A stretch of 64,000 bases of DNA from Daedaleopsis sinensis (taxonomy: Eukaryota; Basidiomycota; Agaricomycetes; Polyporales; Polyporaceae). The position numbers and the translations under genes were made by a program. The DNA lies in NCBI GenBank assembly GCA_033807695.1, contig CM066308.1:434001-498000 (forward strand), written 5' to 3'. Under the pieces are notes generated by a model. The model was given only the letters and a program-made list of their open reading frames with translations, was not told the origin of the DNA and ran no database searches. Positions 23,122 through 34,962 of this stretch are shown here, piece by piece; position 1 is the first letter of the stretch, and every line of letters begins with the position of its first letter.

Positions 23122-23458
23122 CTAATCGTGAACCTCTGCTCGCGCCCTGCTGGCTGATGCATTAGTATCAGTGTTCCATTGAGCAGCCTGAGTACGGAGC
23201 ATCGCGATGCACATCGGAAACAGGTTCCACTCACTTTCCACAGAAGGAACGAGTCCTCGGGTAGGTTTACCCGGCAGTCGTTCGCGAGTATTTCGTAGAA
23301 ACATGAAATCCACCCGAGAAAAGGTATCCCGTTCGTGTCGTCGAAGAGCGGGTATCACGTCGCCCGCTGCGTCCCGGATACGCGTGCACACCATGTTGTC
23401 GTCAGATGGCTCGTAGTCGTACTGAGCGTTGCGCGCGATGTCGTCTAAAGCTGTGAAA
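23122..23458 (-). other. Unidentified coding-like exon
   Basis: After a TTTCACAG acceptor at about 23458 the minus strand reads ALDDIARNAQYDYEPSDDN, MVCTRIRDAAGDVIPALRRH and DTFSRVDFMFLRNTRERLPG to a stop at 23122. Further upstream (23610-23690) LLDATKIIASAEDVQALWG is another protein-like piece on the same strand. I cannot name the family or join the pieces. Confidence 0.3.
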
Positions 23459-24339
23459 CGCGATAGAGTTCGGTTGGTTCAGTGGCCGTCCAGGTGGCAG
23501 GGCCAATTATAGAACATGGTACTCACTACACCCTCGCGAGCGTGATCGGCATCTTCGCCGGCCGAGCCCATCCCACACTACCTCGTCCCCCACAGTGCCT
23601 GTACGTCCTCCGCGCTCGCGATGATCTTCGTCGCATCGAGCAGCGCCGACCCAACTCGCGTTGCCGTGTTCATGTCGTCTAGCGGGAGGGAACTGCTCCC
23701 ACTGTGGGTGCCCGCCGACCGATCTGCTCGGTGCAGAGGGGCGGAGCAGATTTTGAGGAGGGCGTGTCAATGCGTGTTGCCGGACCGACCGGATGAGGGA
23801 AGGCAGAACAAACGGGCGAGGTAGGGTGCGCTGCCGTCTCATCTATCTCGGCGAAGAGGACGTCGAGGATCGTGCTGATTGAGTGTACGAGGTTGAGTTG
23901 GATGACGGCGGGCCACGATGTGCGTCTCGCCTTTCATACTTCCGCGGCGAAGGGTGATAACAGGTCTGGAACATCGCGACTGCCGCCAGCGCACCCGAGG
24001 CGATCGGTCGAATGAATGGACACGGGCGAGCTCGGGCGGGTCGCCGTGTTGCCCATCGAGCTGGATGACGGCGCGACACGACGAGCGTTTCGCTCTCCGT
24101 GCACTCGGAGCGAGCACTCAGGTCTGGAGACGGTAAGAGTCAGTCGCTGGTCATGACATAGCAATTTAAACTAGACCATCAAGCTCCGGCTCAGTAGCTT
24201 TCCTGTAAGCCTAGAAGACTGTGAGAACACGACGCACAATCGAGGGTACCTCACGTCGCACGACACCCTGCTCCTGATCACATACTTGATTGCGAACGGT
24301 CGTGACTCGGAGACTAGGTCTTGCAACTCACTAGACTGG
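23459..24339. other. Gene debris and a short local duplication
   Basis: Apart from the piece noted at 23610-23690 no gene is seen. A segment at about 23886-23965 (GTTGAGTTGGATGACGGCG..AGGTCTGGA) recurs diverged at about 24050-24130 (ATCGAGCTGGATGACGGCG..AGGTCTGGA), a ~165-base tandem duplication. Confidence 0.4.
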
Positions 24340-25380
24340 AGGAGGAGACGGATAGTCACCCGTTCGCACCCTGAAGATGCACCGCCCGCTTGAGAGTAAG
24401 GCCCTGGCGGACACAGCAGCGCATGCAAGAGTCATCAGGAGCATCTCACCTTGAGAGTACTAGCCTCGAAGGTAGCAGGGGACGACTGGGCAGAGCTGGT
24501 ATGTCAACCGTGCGCCCTACTCGCGCCCGTCTCCGGACTGAGGACGCGAGGGACGAGCGCGAGGTGGACTGGTACGGAAGTGACGTGTTGACGCATGCCA
24601 GCCTACGTTGTGCACATCTAGTGGAAGGACGAGAAGAGGGCGAACGTAGAGGGGAGATCACTTGCCAGATCCACTTCAAGCGAGAGGCAGAAGCTTGGAG
24701 ATGCGCTTCTGCCTTTTCCATACGCCGAGCTCGAGCTTTATCCCCTCGTCGATTCCGTCATCGACTGTTTGCCTCCTCCTAGCACAGTAGTCGCTGGGCG
24801 TGACCTTGTGCGGAGGCAGCCGGGTCGAGCCTGTCGAGTGATGAACGGATGAGATGCCAGAGGCGGGCTATCGAAACGGACTGTAGGATGTACAGAGAGC
24901 TCGTTGTATACGAGTTTGAGAGAGAGTGAGAGTCTAGCGCCAACGACTCGAGAGCAGTGGACGAGCGAGCATCCGTGTTCTTCACCGAGCCAGTGGTATT
25001 GGGAAGTCGCACAGGTACTCGGGAAAGGGGAGGTATTCGACATAGCACCTGCGAAATATTCCACTACCACCGATGACATGCGAGCTGCGTAGCGTCCAGC
25101 AGGTTCGAGCATATAGACGACCATGTCGGGCAGGTGATACTGAGAGCGACTTGTTGACAAAGCCTGAGGTAGCCGATACGAGTGAGTCGGATGGTGTCAC
25201 GGCGGTCAGTGTCCGACAAAGGGCACTACAAAGATGCATGGTGTGCGTCAGTTACGTGTACACGGTATCGAACGGAGAGCGGCACGTCGCATGCATACCT
25301 TCGACAACTTGATGTGCACCGGTCCCCGGTGGGTCCCCGGTGGAGGTCCGATCGCGAGTGCATGTGTCCTGCTAGTGACG
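24340..25380 (+). repeat. Direct segmental duplicate, copy 1
   Basis: Resembles 33310-34420 in the same orientation: shared words include GAGGACGCGAGGGACGAGCG / GAGGACCCGAGGGACGAGCG, GTAGTCGCTGGGCGTGACCT, GATACTGAGAGCGACTTGTT and TGATGTGCACCGGTCCCCGG. Similarity by eye is about 75-85 percent with gaps. It precedes an SDR relic here and the intact SDR gene in copy 2. No gene seen inside either copy. Confidence 0.65.
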
Positions 25381-25539
25381 GCGGCGGGAAGGGCATACGG
25401 AATGTCAATAAACTGTTCAACGCAGGCGAATCCGGCGCGGGTGAGAATATGGTCGACACTTGCCTGTCTGCACCGTCGACGTTAAGTGGTCAGGAACGCG
25501 CGGTCGCCCAGGATCGCGTCGAATGGGGTCTGCAATGCA

Positions 25540-25990
25540 AGCGTTCTTTTCGTACTCCCGCGCGGACAGGAGAGGCTCGAGCGCCTGGTCAGCGAGCCCT
25601 GGGATCAGAGTCGTTTGCGCCCTTGAGGCGCCCTGTGAGCTCGCCGAGAGCGTGCTCGTCTGTTAGGCCCGTTCCCAGTGGGCAGCGGGTAGAGATGGCA
25701 CAGGCCGCAGCCCAGATGGTAGGAAGGCGCTGTCGATCAGGGGTTTGCAATGGGAGCGTACTTCTTCAATCTCTATCACGCGCATATGAGCTGGTCGGAG
25801 AGCGATCCCTGGTATCAGAGTCGTCTGTCTCTGTGTAAGGAGACGTGTCCAAGCAAGAGAATGTGCGGGGATTCGTCGAGGGCATGGTCAAGGAGTATGG
25901 CGGACTGTACTACTACGCGATGAGTGCGTGTACGACACGCGATCGTTATGGTAGGTGAGTGAGGAGCTGACATACCGATCAAGATGCCGG
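25540..25990 (+). pseudogene. SDR (short-chain dehydrogenase) relic
   Basis: Nucleotide-level similarity to the first exon of the SDR gene at 34963: GCACAGGAGAGGCTCGAG-like and GGGATCAGAGTCGT words at 25565-25620 and again, more diverged, at 25790-25830, then AAGGAGACGTGTCCAAGCAA (25837), GGCGGACTGTAC (25900) and the intron acceptor phrase ACCGATCAAGATG (25977). Frames are broken and the first part is partly duplicated. Nothing functional remains. Confidence 0.6.
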
Positions 25991-27229
25991 ACGGACCGCG
26001 AGCCGTTGCAGGTTGGCACGAAAGCGAGATCGACACGACGTACCTGGTACGCGTAGGCCCGCCCTTCTCCTCGTTTGCACTGGCGGAGCTGATCGTCCGT
26101 GCTCCCCGTCAGGTCTCTGTGCGCGCACAAGCCGCACTACGCTATGGAGGTGAGTACATGTACGATGTTCCGACTAGTCACTGACTCACCGCCGCTCACG
26201 CTTGCTCCATAGGCTGTAGATGGCACTCGACCGCGTGCGTGCAGGCCCCGGATGAGGCATGCTGCGACTCGCACTCGCTATCGCCCGCACCCGGCAGCGT
26301 CGCTGGCGTTCGCGTGGAGATCGCAGTAACGACTTTCGCGGTCTGCGCCGCACGGCCTCAGGGCGGCGACAGGCACTTGGCCGTCTGCGGGAGACAGCAC
26401 TTGTCAGCATAGTAGACGGCAAAAGACGGCGAAGGGTGTCGTGGGCAAAAGGTGACATACGGTAGTGGTCGCGCGGCGGCACGCACTTGATGAGGGGTCG
26501 AGTGGGACGAATCGGACAGGTAGTTTACACAGACGAGAGTGAACCAAACTTCTGAGAAAGACGGCGGGCAGGGGACGGAGCCAGGAGTAGACTATGTGTG
26601 TGCATTCGGCCTGTGACATTGAGAGGAGCAGAGGTCTAGGCAACTGTTCGCGGGGAAAACGGGCTGTAAGCAGGGTACGGTACTTGGTGCAGTCCTAGTC
26701 GACTGTGTGCGGGGGAGGATTACATGGTGAGAGCAGACACAGAGGCGGAGAGACGAGGAGGGAAGGGACCAGGTGGTGCTTCATAGACGAGCTAGTCTGG
26801 AGGAGGGCAAGGAAAATAGTACTCACATGTTACCAGTAATAGTACCGGCGTGCTACGACGGGATGCGAACGCACATATGCGCTCGTCATGCTCCTCAACC
26901 GGTACCAGGACAGCTAGGGACAGGCAAAGCTCTGGATGTCAGAGAGCTAGATGGGCGACCGAGTGAAGACTGAGCCTGTGCGAGGGCGGTATAAGTCGAT
27001 ATGAGCGAGCGACAGCTGTATGCGAAGAGGCCTGGGCGCAGAGCGGCGACAAAAGAGACTCGAGGGCGGCACACGTAGACTAAGCGTCAAGACGAAGTGT
27101 CCAGCTAGCGGCAAGCGAGAGCAGAGGCGGCGCGAGAGGAGGAGGAGGAGGAGGAGGAGGAGGAGAGAGACGCTCATGCATTGTTGGCGCTCTCCGCGCG
27201 GCCCGGCCCGGTCCTCCGCCAGCGTCTAC
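25991..27229. other. No recognised gene
   Basis: No supported frame. A GAG microsatellite lies at 27137-27165. Confidence 0.35.
27137..27165 (+). repeat. GAG microsatellite
   Basis: About nine GAG units in a purine-rich stretch. Confidence 0.85.
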
Positions 27230-28330
27230 ACCTGTCCATCCCGCCTCCGCCCGCCGGAGTCTTCTTCTTGAAGTTCAGGTGTACCAGGGTGTACCTGCTC
27301 TCTTTGCTCTCGCGTGAATACCTCTCGTTCTAGTCCCTCTAGCTCCTCAAAGCTGTTGCGTACTTGCTCTCTTGGCTTACCACCTTCACACTCCGGGTGA
27401 GATAGGACGACTACTCGAACGTGTGCCGAGCGGCACGAGCCTAAAGCGGCGACGCCGTCATCCCCCGCGAGAACGACCACAAGCCTTGGCCGGGGAGTGT
27501 GGATGTGCTTAAGAAGATCTCTTTGCTCGGCGAACAGACTGCATACTCTGGTGAGTAATATGTGCTCTTTCGAAGTCAAGAGCCTTGTCGATCGTGTGGT
27601 CGTGCGGGATTGGGACGACGCGGTATCCAGCATCGAGTCTACTTAGCTTAGATAGTCGAAGGAGTATGGATACACGTCTAAATCCACGGTTGTGTTCGAG
27701 GAGAGTGTGCGTATCGTCTCCATCTCAGCGTCAATACGCTGCTGTGAGTGGGAGTCTTTAACGTTCAACTCCTATGGTGCGTCCTCCGTCCTCATCCTCA
27801 CTACCCACATCCCACACGCACGTATATGCGCGAAGGCGAAATATGCAAGTACGTCGAACATATGCTTCGAGTCCGTATGACGTGTTGAACAGCGCCACAG
27901 TTTCCATCAGAAGATGACTCGCCCCTTCCACCTACTTTGACATATCGAACGGTCAGTCCATCCTTCTTCAAGTTTACTATAGGCCGTCGAGAAAGTTGTT
28001 GTGCTGATGTTCGGCCCATACCGATTCGTGGAGGACCGCGTACAGAAACATCTCGTCCTGAACCCGTTCATCTTCCTGCCGTTCAACGCGTGGCCGCGGA
28101 TCTGCGTCGGGCAGCAGGTGTGTGCTGAATCTCGCTCTATTTGCGCATGCTGACAGACCAATTGTGCAGTTCGCATACAACGAGAATTCGTTCATACTCG
28201 GGCATTCGCCTCCGCCAGGACGCCCACCCCGAGTCGATTCCTCCGCTCGGCGTCGAGCGGGTGTGGATGTGCGCGCACCTGACTGCATATGCGAAGGCGA
28301 GTCTATGAAATGTAACTGCTTACCTTTCCG
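27230..28330 (+). pseudogene. P450 relic (N- and C-terminal pieces)
   Basis: N-terminal part 27280-27560: LSREYLSF, AVAYLLSWLTTFTLRVR, DDYSNVCR, VIPREN, GSVDVLKKISLLGEQ, broken by stops. C-terminal part 28020-28320: [20 protein letters not shown] then [11 protein letters not shown], and FAYNENSF. Compared with the intact P450 ([10 protein letters not shown]) the heme loop has Gly changed to Trp, although the Cys is kept. The middle of the protein (oxygen-binding and K helices) is missing. Homologous to the right arm of the inverted duplication. Confidence 0.7.
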
Positions 28331-28461
28331 AATCGCATTGCTAATGGCATGGAGAGCCAGGTGCCGCTCAAATGACGAGGAGAATGCAAGCGTGATCACC
28401 CTCCTTCCTACCATCACCTTCGTCCGAGGGTATTTGATTACAAACTCCCAACACTCCGCGC

Positions 28462-30525
28462 ATGGTTCAAGAGACGAGCCTTGCAACAGCTCTCCTGGGC
28501 CCTCACTCCTATTCTCCCAAAGCAAGCCCTCCCCTCGATGTCCTGGATCTGACGCCACAACCCAATGCGCCCGACTACGTTACGTTCTCGCGAGCCATCG
28601 CAAACCGGGTCCGCCTCCTGCACTGCCCCAGCTTCCTGTACGAACAGCGGATCGTGCTCATCCAACACAGTGGCGTAGGTCAGACTGTCCTGGGCGACCA
28701 AGCCGATGCGCTGGCCAAGCAAGTACACCGCTGGGCAGTGCTTCTCGATTCTCCCCTTGTGCGCGACCTCCCACCACCTGGCCCTGCCAAAGGCCAAAAG
28801 CAAGCTCTGCGACAGTCAGCTGGTGCTCCTCAGCACTCCCTCGGTCTGTGTGTGGCGGGCTACGCAGACGGCCGCCCCTCCGTCGACCGTGCAGTGCTCC
28901 GACAAGCATGCGCGGCAGCCGTCGCCGGGGGCTGTGAGTACCTCTGGCTCGATGCGCTCTGCGTGATGCACGAGCACTCGGGCGACGTCCAGTGGCACAC
29001 CCAGCACGTCCTGCCCGCCATGGTCCGCCACCGCGCGTGCGTACTATCGCTCGTCCTCCCGGAGGGGTTACGGCTGATCGTCGAGCTGGAGAGGGAGACG
29101 CGGTGGCTTGCGGACGTGCGGCATCTGCTCCAGGTCTTCGCGCCACCACGCGGGGCGGCGGTGAAGGTCGTCCATGCGCTGCCTTTTGCGCTGCGGAGGG
29201 CTCGCCAGCGGGGCTCAGACTCTCCGGAGATCGACTCGGAGATGATGTTTTGGACTTTGGCAGCAGGTGCGGATGCGGCTGCGGAAGGAGACAGCGAGCC
29301 GACGGAGGATATGGTCCGCTGGCCGCTGGTATGCCTGGAGAGCGGGGCCGCGGCCATGACAGACGTTCAAGCGATTCTGCACGGGTCGCTAACAGGTATT
29401 CACCTGTGGCGTCGTGAGCTCGCCGCGGGAGGGTCGCTCGTCAAGCTCACGAACAGGCCGGTGTATCCGTGCACATTCGGGCGGGTACGCGTTCTCCGAT
29501 CAAGGCGCCGCCCATCATGGGCGATGTTGGGGAGCAGGGTGTTCTTCTTCGAGAGCGTGCTAACTGCGATGGCCGAAAGAGACTCACCACAGGACTTGCG
29601 CTCCTGCGAGGATTCGGTCCGCGACCATACCCGACGGGCATTGCCCGAATCCGACTCTCTTGCGCCGTGTCTAAGGCGCGAAGCGGCGGTCTGGAGATGT
29701 GTGATGAGCACCCCGCTTGTTTGCAACAGCTTCCTCGCTCACGTGCATGTCCTCACCTGGCTGCTGTACGACTTGCGTACGCCGAAGGAGGCCGCACGCG
29801 TAGCCATCCAAGTCCGAGAACGACTGTGCGAAATCGAGAGTCGAGGAAGCGAAGACGCGATGTTCCTCGACGTGCTCGCGTTCCTTCTCAGCCTGCTCGC
29901 CGCAGAGCCTGCGTCCCGTCTACGTCACACGTTCTCGCACAACCTCAAGGGCAAGCTTCTCCTCCCGGACCACTGCATCCCGCCCCCAGACTCGGGCGCC
30001 CTGAGAGAGTCAGAGGGGCGGATGCGAGTCGAGTATCGCGCCGCCGACTGCGGGTACTCTGCGTATGTGAGCCCGACGTCGTGCCAGCTGGAGATCATCG
30101 GGCGCGCGATTCCCGTGCAGCCAAGGTCCTGGCCGAGGAGGCGGGGCTCGAGGGGCGGCCAGGAGAGTGTGGTGCTCGTCGGGGACGACGGTGCCGCCTG
30201 GGGCAGGGTTGGCCGCGACTGCAAGACTCTGGAGCGGATCCATTATTGCGCTGTCGCGGTCGGGCACTACGTGTACCATTTCCATCAAGCCAACTGGAAG
30301 ACGGTATACACGCGGGTCATCGTGCTCCGTCGGGTGAAGGACTGCAAAGGGGAGAACAAGCTCAAGACGTGGAGTCAGGTTCGGGGGAGGTGGCAGTGGG
30401 TTGTGCATGCGTGGGCATCTGCACCGAAGGACCTGTTTAGAAAGCGCCTTTGGATAGACGCGACGGCCGTCAGTATGGATAAGCTCGGGAGTGCCACAAA
30501 CCCATTCGTACTCACTTTTGCGTAG
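28462..30525 (+). CDS. HET-like protein (heterokaryon-incompatibility-like)
   Basis: A single uninterrupted frame of 687 aa. At residues ~150-215 it has CEYLWLDALCVMHEHSGDVQ, HRACVLSLVLPEGLR and ETRWLADVRHLLQ, resembling the core of HET domains (YLWIDALCINQ..., then a conserved W..R..Q stretch), though diverged. HET proteins trigger cell death in non-self fusion; many basidiomycete members are uncharacterised. The C-terminal half contains FLDVLAFLLSLLAAEPASRL and ends in KNPFVLTF-like sequence (TNPFVLTFA). No membrane segment or introns. Two damaged copies exist in the window (17026-17600 and 36662-37880). The domain call is from motif shape and could be wrong. Confidence 0.6.
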   Translation: MVQETSLATALLGPHSYSPKASPPLDVLDLTPQPNAPDYVTFSRAIANRVRLLHCPSFLYEQRIVLIQHSGVGQTVLGDQADALAKQVHRWAVLLDSPLVRDLPPPGPAKGQKQALRQSAGAPQHSLGLCVAGYADGRPSVDRAVLRQACAAAVAGGCEYLWLDALCVMHEHSGDVQWHTQHVLPAMVRHRACVLSLVLPEGLRLIVELERETRWLADVRHLLQVFAPPRGAAVKVVHALPFALRRARQRGSDSPEIDSEMMFWTLAAGADAAAEGDSEPTEDMVRWPLVCLESGAAAMTDVQAILHGSLTGIHLWRRELAAGGSLVKLTNRPVYPCTFGRVRVLRSRRRPSWAMLGSRVFFFESVLTAMAERDSPQDLRSCEDSVRDHTRRALPESDSLAPCLRREAAVWRCVMSTPLVCNSFLAHVHVLTWLLYDLRTPKEAARVAIQVRERLCEIESRGSEDAMFLDVLAFLLSLLAAEPASRLRHTFSHNLKGKLLLPDHCIPPPDSGALRESEGRMRVEYRAADCGYSAYVSPTSCQLEIIGRAIPVQPRSWPRRRGSRGGQESVVLVGDDGAAWGRVGRDCKTLERIHYCAVAVGHYVYHFHQANWKTVYTRVIVLRRVKDCKGENKLKTWSQVRGRWQWVVHAWASAPKDLFRKRLWIDATAVSMDKLGSATNPFVLTFA

Positions 30526-30770
30526 CATTGTACGTACGAGACTACGAGTACTATTGTATTCCGTTTAGTAGTACAGTCATCTAGGAGCCTGGGCGGTCGC
30601 TCTTTCTGCCACTTGCTGTTCGACTCTCGTTCGAACATACTTGTCTGCGAATACTGATGAATGGATGCATCCGAATTACCTGGGGTGGGTGTGGGATTGT
30701 TGAATATAAGAAAAACGTCGTAGCTTTGAAAGAAAGTGCCAGATAGGGAGCGAGCGGTAGTCGACATTGT

Positions 30771-31605
30771 CTCCTGCGGTGCCCTTCTGTCCAGATGCAG
30801 GCCTGGCTGGCGCGGTGACCCGATGTTAACTTATTCCGCGGGACGGATTCGCGCAGTCCGAGCCTCGAGGTCAAGTGCAGTCGTGCACCGTGTCATTTAG
30901 ATGCTGCAGCCGCGCGAAGAGGTCTATAGGCTATCGCACCCGCAATGGAACCACAGCCGAGCGATATTAGTCGCGGCTGGCTGCGTGCGAGTCAGCGCAG
31001 TCCGATTCTGTGCCTGAGGAGATGTATTGGCTGTATGCCGGCAGGCGCACGGTGTGATGGCGAGTTCAAGGGGAGCTGCATTGTAGCTGTGTGTGCGGGT
31101 GTCCTTGACCTTGTAAGAAAGCTTAGAACCGGGAGTGAGCGAGGTGCAGTCGTTGTCTGTGGCAGAGAGCGCCAGCATCCTCCTTCGGCCCTCGGCCTCT
31201 GCTTACCCTCATGAACAGTCTCGTCCTGGTTTGTTTCAGCGCGTGTGACAAGTTTGAGAGGGGTCATCCGTTTGCCTCAGGTTCTTATATCTTGTCCAGC
31301 AGACTCAGGATCTACGGGACCTATCTCAGTGCGCAGTCCAGGCGCAGTCTCTCACGCGACGCCGCACAAGAGTACTGGCACTGGGCAAGTTCTGCAGCGC
31401 AAAAGGCCGCGTGTTGATCTGAAAGCCCTTAGAGAATGCCTCGAGGAGGAGTGGTGAGAAGGAGAACTGTAGAGCGTTCGAGAGAAGCCACCGGCTGCAG
31501 CAGATATCCAGGCCACCGGGCCCGGAAGGTGCAGCTTGCACTGGCAGTCGGCGTTTGGCCGGCGTCATCTCCCAAAATGGCACCGACGTCTCCCAGAGGC
31601 CCCCA
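30771..31605. other. No recognised gene
   Basis: Spacer between the left arm of the inverted duplication and the zinc-finger gene; the last ~100 bases are its promoter. Confidence 0.35.
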
Positions 31606-31612
31606 TATATAG
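31606..31612 (+). promoter_or_regulatory. TATA box
   Basis: TATATAG 91 bases before the zinc-finger start codon, followed by a CT-rich leader (TCTCCTCCCC). Confidence 0.55.
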
Positions 31613-31702
31613 CGTCCACCAGTACTCTCGAGTCGACGCAGCATCCGTTATCTCCTCCCCATCATCATCCCATCCACCCACCCCGCTGACTCGCTCACCG
31701 TA

Positions 31703-32738
31703 ATGTCCTCTCCTCAACCGCTCCCCATTGATCCTCAGGCTTTCATCCCCGCCGAATTCCCGGATTGGATCGGTGTCGCAGAGAGCCCCCGCGCTCACGA
31801 GGGCCTGACCAGCCTCGAGAGCGCAGTGAGCTCCGTCGATCTATTCGACCACGACATCGACTTCATCTTGAACGCCGAATGTTCCCTCCTGCCCGCCCCA
31901 TTGGAGCCGGAGTTCGACTGGGCGGCATTCATTAGACTTTTCCCGCCCTCCGAACCGTCGGTGTTTTCCACGACCTCTGTGGACACCGCCAACATGCCGC
32001 CGTCCCCAGTTTCGGACCATACGCTCGTCGACGAGTACCCATCACATAACGACTGCTCTGACAAGATCGTGTTCGACGACGTCTGCATGGGCCAATCCAG
32101 CGCGATCGATATGTTCGAGTTCACCTTCACAACCCCCATTCCCTCGGTAACGTACTCCGACTGCCTGTCCAGTCCAGTCTCTCCTGTTGCATTCATCGAC
32201 AAAGTCTATGGGCATCCGATGTCGCAGCACGAGGTCTGTGCTGCGACTCCGACCGATGCCTATGGTCGCCTGGGGCTGGACATGCAAGAGAACGAGAATT
32301 TGTTCTCGTTCTCTTTCACGGACACAGCACCACCTCCCCCAGCATCCCAGGATCAGCCCGCCGCGACCGACGAGGAGGTCTCGTTCAAGCGCAAGCGCGA
32401 CGCGTCTGAGGACCCGACCACCAAGCGTCGTCGCCGTCAGAGCACGACGAGGAGGTTTCCTTGCCCGCACTGCGAGTCCGGTAAGTGTTCGGAGGTGTTA
32501 TTAGCGATGCATGCGAGACTAACGTCATTCTCTAGTCTTCGCACGCACGCACAACCTAAAGGTGCACGTCATGTCCGTGCACGAAGGCCAGCGCGCGAAC
32601 GTGTGCCCCAAGGACGGCTGTGACAGGAGCTTCAGCCGCAAGCACGATCTCACCCGTCACATCCAGTCGAAGCACACCGCCCTTGGATCCCCGCGCCGCA
32701 AGGTCAAGGGTGAGGATGCCAAGGACGAGAAGCACTGA
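31703..32738 (+). CDS. C2H2 zinc-finger transcription factor
   Basis: Exons 31703-32480 and 32536-32738 (intron 55 bases, GTAAGT..TCTAG), 326 aa. The first ~240 residues are acidic and rich in Ser/Pro/Phe, like an activation region. A basic stretch (KRKRD...KRRRRQ) is a likely nuclear signal. Two C2H2 fingers follow: C-x2-C-x12-H-x4-H (FPCPHCESVFARTHNLKVHV) and C-x4-C-x12-H-x4-H (CPKDGCDRSFSRKHDLTRHI). The intron splits the first finger just after its second Cys. Adjacent fingers of this kind contact DNA. It sits in the spacer between the duplicated arms, and no second copy is visible. Target genes unknown. Confidence 0.85.
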
Positions 32739-33309
32739 AAGCGAGGATCGTCATCCCGGTATGTCTGTCCTGCTATTTTCCCCCAATCGTCCATACTAAG
32801 TTCAACCCCGACAGGACGCCGCGATCGCGCGCACCAGAATCATACAACTACTCAGTCTAACGCCCCTTCTGAACGACCAGCCGGCGCGCTGCACGTTCGA
32901 ACTTGGCGTTCGACTACCGCGAGTAGTTGTATGGAACTGTTACACGGGAGAAGAGGCGCGTGTGTCGGCAGCGGGGGTGGCTAGTTTCTGGGCGCCGGCG
33001 CCGGTCGTCGGCCCCAGGGACTCGGCTTTGCCCCGTTGCGGACGCATGCGCGTGGACGAGGGACACGATTTCTTGCTCTGTTTCAATTTGCTCCTATAGC
33101 CATGGTCTCTGACAGCTCTTGTTACGAATGGGTTTATATGCTCCCCCCTCATCGTCCCGCTCAATGTCTTCGCTGTATATCCTGATTCGTCGCCGTCTCG
33201 TCTTCCCAGTTTTACTCTCTCGCGCTTGCCTGTACAACATCCGTCACGCGTCCCGTCAATGTACGATATACACCAGGTTTGGGCAAGACGGGAGCTCGCG
33301 ACACGCATC
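32739..33309. other. No recognised gene
   Basis: 3' flank of the zinc-finger gene; short inverted phrases AGTTGTATGG / CATACAACTACT at 32845-32940 may form a terminator-like hairpin but this is weak. Confidence 0.3.
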
Positions 33310-34420
33310 TCAGGTCTTGTATCTCACTGGACTGAGTCTGGACTAGAGGCGTGGTCACCCGTTCGCCCCCACGCATGAGGGATACCGGGAGCCTCCCCCA
33401 GCTTGACTCCCAGACGAGTTAGGCCCTGGCGGACACGGCAGCGCACGGAAGGGTCATCCGAAACATCCCATCTCGAATGTATTGGACGGCTGGGCTCAGT
33501 GGGCTGAACTCCTGCGTCTACCGTGCTGCCTACTCGCACGCGCCTCCGTTTGAGGACCCGAGGGACGAGCGTAAGGAGGCGGACTGGTACGGACTAAACC
33601 GAGCGTTGAGCGTGGCAAATGACGCGTCAACGCCTGCCAGCGTGCATCCAGCGGAAGGACGAGAAGAGGGCGAACGTAAAGAGGCGAGCTTGGAGATGTT
33701 CTACCTCTTTTCATACACCGACCTCGCGCTTTCTTCAATTCCGTCATTGAATGCTTGCCTCCTCCTGGCAGTGGGCACCGTAGTCGCTGGGCGTGACCTT
33801 GCGCGGAGGGGGCCGAGTCCAGCCTGTCGAATGATGCGACGAAAGGCTAAGATGGTAGAAGCGCCTGTCGAAGCGGCTGATTATCACAACCAGAAGCGGA
33901 AAGGAGGTAGTAGAGAGAATTCGAACGGGGTGATCGGATACGAGGCTGAGAGAGAGCGATGGTCCAGCGGCAACGACTTGAGGGCAGTAGACGAGGGTCC
34001 ATGTCGCACAAGTGTTCGGGAAGAAAGTGGAGAAGCTCGAGATAGCATCTGCGAAAGATTCCGACAGGATTAGTGACATGCGAGCTGCGTAGGGTCCAAG
34101 CATGTGGACGACTATGTCGGGCGGGTGATACTGAGAGCGACTTGTTGAACAAGACTGGGGTGGGTAGCGGCTATAGTAGCCGATTTCGATGGTGACACAG
34201 TAGTCAAGGTCTGACAAAGAGCACTAGAAGTATGCATGATGTGTGTTAGTTACGTGTGCATGGTATCAAACGGATATCATGCATACTTTCGACGAGTTGA
34301 TGTGCGCCGGTCCCCGGTGGAGGAGTGGACGAAGTCAAGACGAAGTCAAGACGAAGTGCCTGCCTCCTATTGGCGAGCGGGAAAGCATATGGAGTGTCAG
34401 TAGACTGTGCAACGCAGGTG
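33310..34420 (+). repeat. Direct segmental duplicate, copy 2
   Basis: Counterpart of 24340-25380, same orientation, directly upstream of the intact SDR gene. Noncoding as far as I can see. Confidence 0.65.
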
Positions 34421-34962
34421 GATGGTGCACGGGTAAGAATAGGACCGACACATACCTGGAGTCTGCACCGTCGACATTTGTGGCGAAGTTCGTAGATCGT
34501 CAAACAGTACAAGCTCAGCTAGAGACGTTGATCAGAAGCCTAACTCCGATTGCCAGGTTCAGTCCCCGATAGTCTTGCTAAAAGCTCCGATCAACACGTA
34601 ACCATGAGCTATCACCTCCCCAAACCTTACTCCGACTACGATGTCAGCCTTACGCACATCCATATCCGAACGAACGACGAATGGACATGCCTCATCCACT
34701 AACACTCGGTAATCTCAAGAAGAGCGAGCAGCGGGCCATTGGCGCGGATGCAAGCTTCCCTTATCATACGCAGCCTTTCTTCGCTTTTTAGTATGGTTCG
34801 AAACGTATGTGCACTAGAGAGCGGCGTGTGAGATGAGACTGGGATGTGGGTATGTACTCACCATAATAATAAATGGGACTCTCAAGCACTCGGCACTTAC
34901 TCCCAAGCTCCAGCTGTCCTCCCAGAACTGAACATTAGCACAACCTACCCACCATCTCCGAC
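34421..34962. other. SDR upstream region
   Basis: No gene; probable promoter and 5' leader of the SDR gene. Confidence 0.35.

Larger units (their letters stand above)
27230..30770 (+). repeat. Left arm of large inverted duplication
   Basis: P450 relic then HET-like gene, in this order on the plus strand; the same pair lies on the minus strand at 36390-40780. Similarity continues past the HET stop codon: the reverse complement of about 30600-30760 resembles 36410-36570 (shared GCAGACAAGTAT and GAACGAGAGTCGAACAGCA words). Confidence 0.7.

Noticed and set aside
24738..25160. 140-codon minus-strand frame with a relative at 33744-34217
   Set aside because: The two frames are open only because the underlying noncoding block is duplicated; the shared residues are interrupted by gaps that are not multiples of three.
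29469..30440. 323-codon plus-strand frame inside the HET-like gene
   Set aside because: It lies in another frame of the intact 687-codon gene, whose copies conserve the main frame.
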